Part shown: positions 6,218 to 6,235 of the stretch, piece by piece
Layout of the letters: every line of letters begins with the position of its first letter
Numbering within the stretch: the stretch's first letter is position 1
NCBI GenBank assembly: GCA_002898935.1
Contig: BEII01000113.1
Coordinates: 1-6,235 of the forward strand
Direction: 5' to 3'
Source: a bacterium HR32
GTDB lineage: Bacteria; Sysuimicrobiota; Sysuimicrobiia; Sysuimicrobiales; Sysuimicrobiaceae
DNA length: 6,235 bases
The notes under the pieces: model-generated
Database searches by the model: none
Seen by the model: only the letters and a program-made list of their open reading frames with translations
Told to the model about the DNA's origin: nothing
Made by a program: the position numbers and the translations under genes

Positions 6218-6235
6218 GCGGCCTGCCGGACCGCC
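6214..6235 (+). CDS. Start of a further operon gene, truncated by the window end
   Basis: A GTG at 6214 overlaps the flavoprotein's TGA stop in the same GTGA arrangement seen at the three earlier junctions, with a G-run (6202-6206) 7 bases upstream that could serve as a weak ribosome binding site. Only seven codons are visible (MSGLPDR), so no function can be given. The repeated junction pattern is the main reason to call it a gene. A missing ATPase or a further catabolic enzyme would fit the position, but that is guesswork. Confidence 0.5.

Noticed and set aside
1..6235. CRISPR arrays, tRNA or rRNA genes, insertion sequences, attachment sites and phage genes.
   Set aside because: I see no regularly spaced repeats, cloverleaf-like sequence, transposase or integrase motif. 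Apart from 65 bases, the window is covered by metabolic and transport genes.

Overview
The window is uniformly GC-rich (about 70% by eye), every supportable gene is on the + strand, and there is almost no intergenic DNA. Frequent GTG starts and 4-base start/stop overlaps fit a compact, high-GC bacterial genome. The host cannot be named from this sequence. The solute-binding protein has an ordinary signal peptide without a lipobox cysteine. That mildly favours a diderm cell with a periplasm over a monoderm that anchors such proteins by lipid.

Layout: (1) 1-290, the C-terminal end of a CorA-type Mg2+/divalent-metal channel carrying the YGMNF signature, cut by the window edge. (2) 291-355, a 65-base spacer holding a good ribosome binding site but no terminator or promoter I can defend. 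(3) 356-1624, a family-1 (CUT1-type) ABC solute-binding protein. (4) 1628-2557 and 2554-3396, the two MalF/MalG-type permeases. (5) 3393-4862, a DUF4127-family protein of unknown function. (6) 4859-6217, an FAD-dependent oxidoreductase of the FAD_oxidored (PF12831) type. (7) from 6214, the first seven codons of another gene that runs off the window. No gene-free stretch exceeds 65 bases.

Genes 3-7 look like one transcription unit. The binding protein and first permease are separated by a stop codon plus one codon in the same frame. Each later junction is a GTGA overlap, where the GTG start of one gene contains the first two bases of the TGA stop of the gene before. The simplest reading is an import-and-process cassette: the binding protein captures a carbohydrate-like solute outside the membrane, the permease pair imports it, and two probably cytoplasmic proteins (DUF4127 and the flavoprotein) act on it. 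No ATPase is encoded here, so the importer must borrow one or have it further downstream. The substrate and the chemistry of the DUF4127 protein are unknown. That tightly coupled pairing of DUF4127, a PF12831 flavoprotein and a CUT1 importer is the most interesting content of the window.
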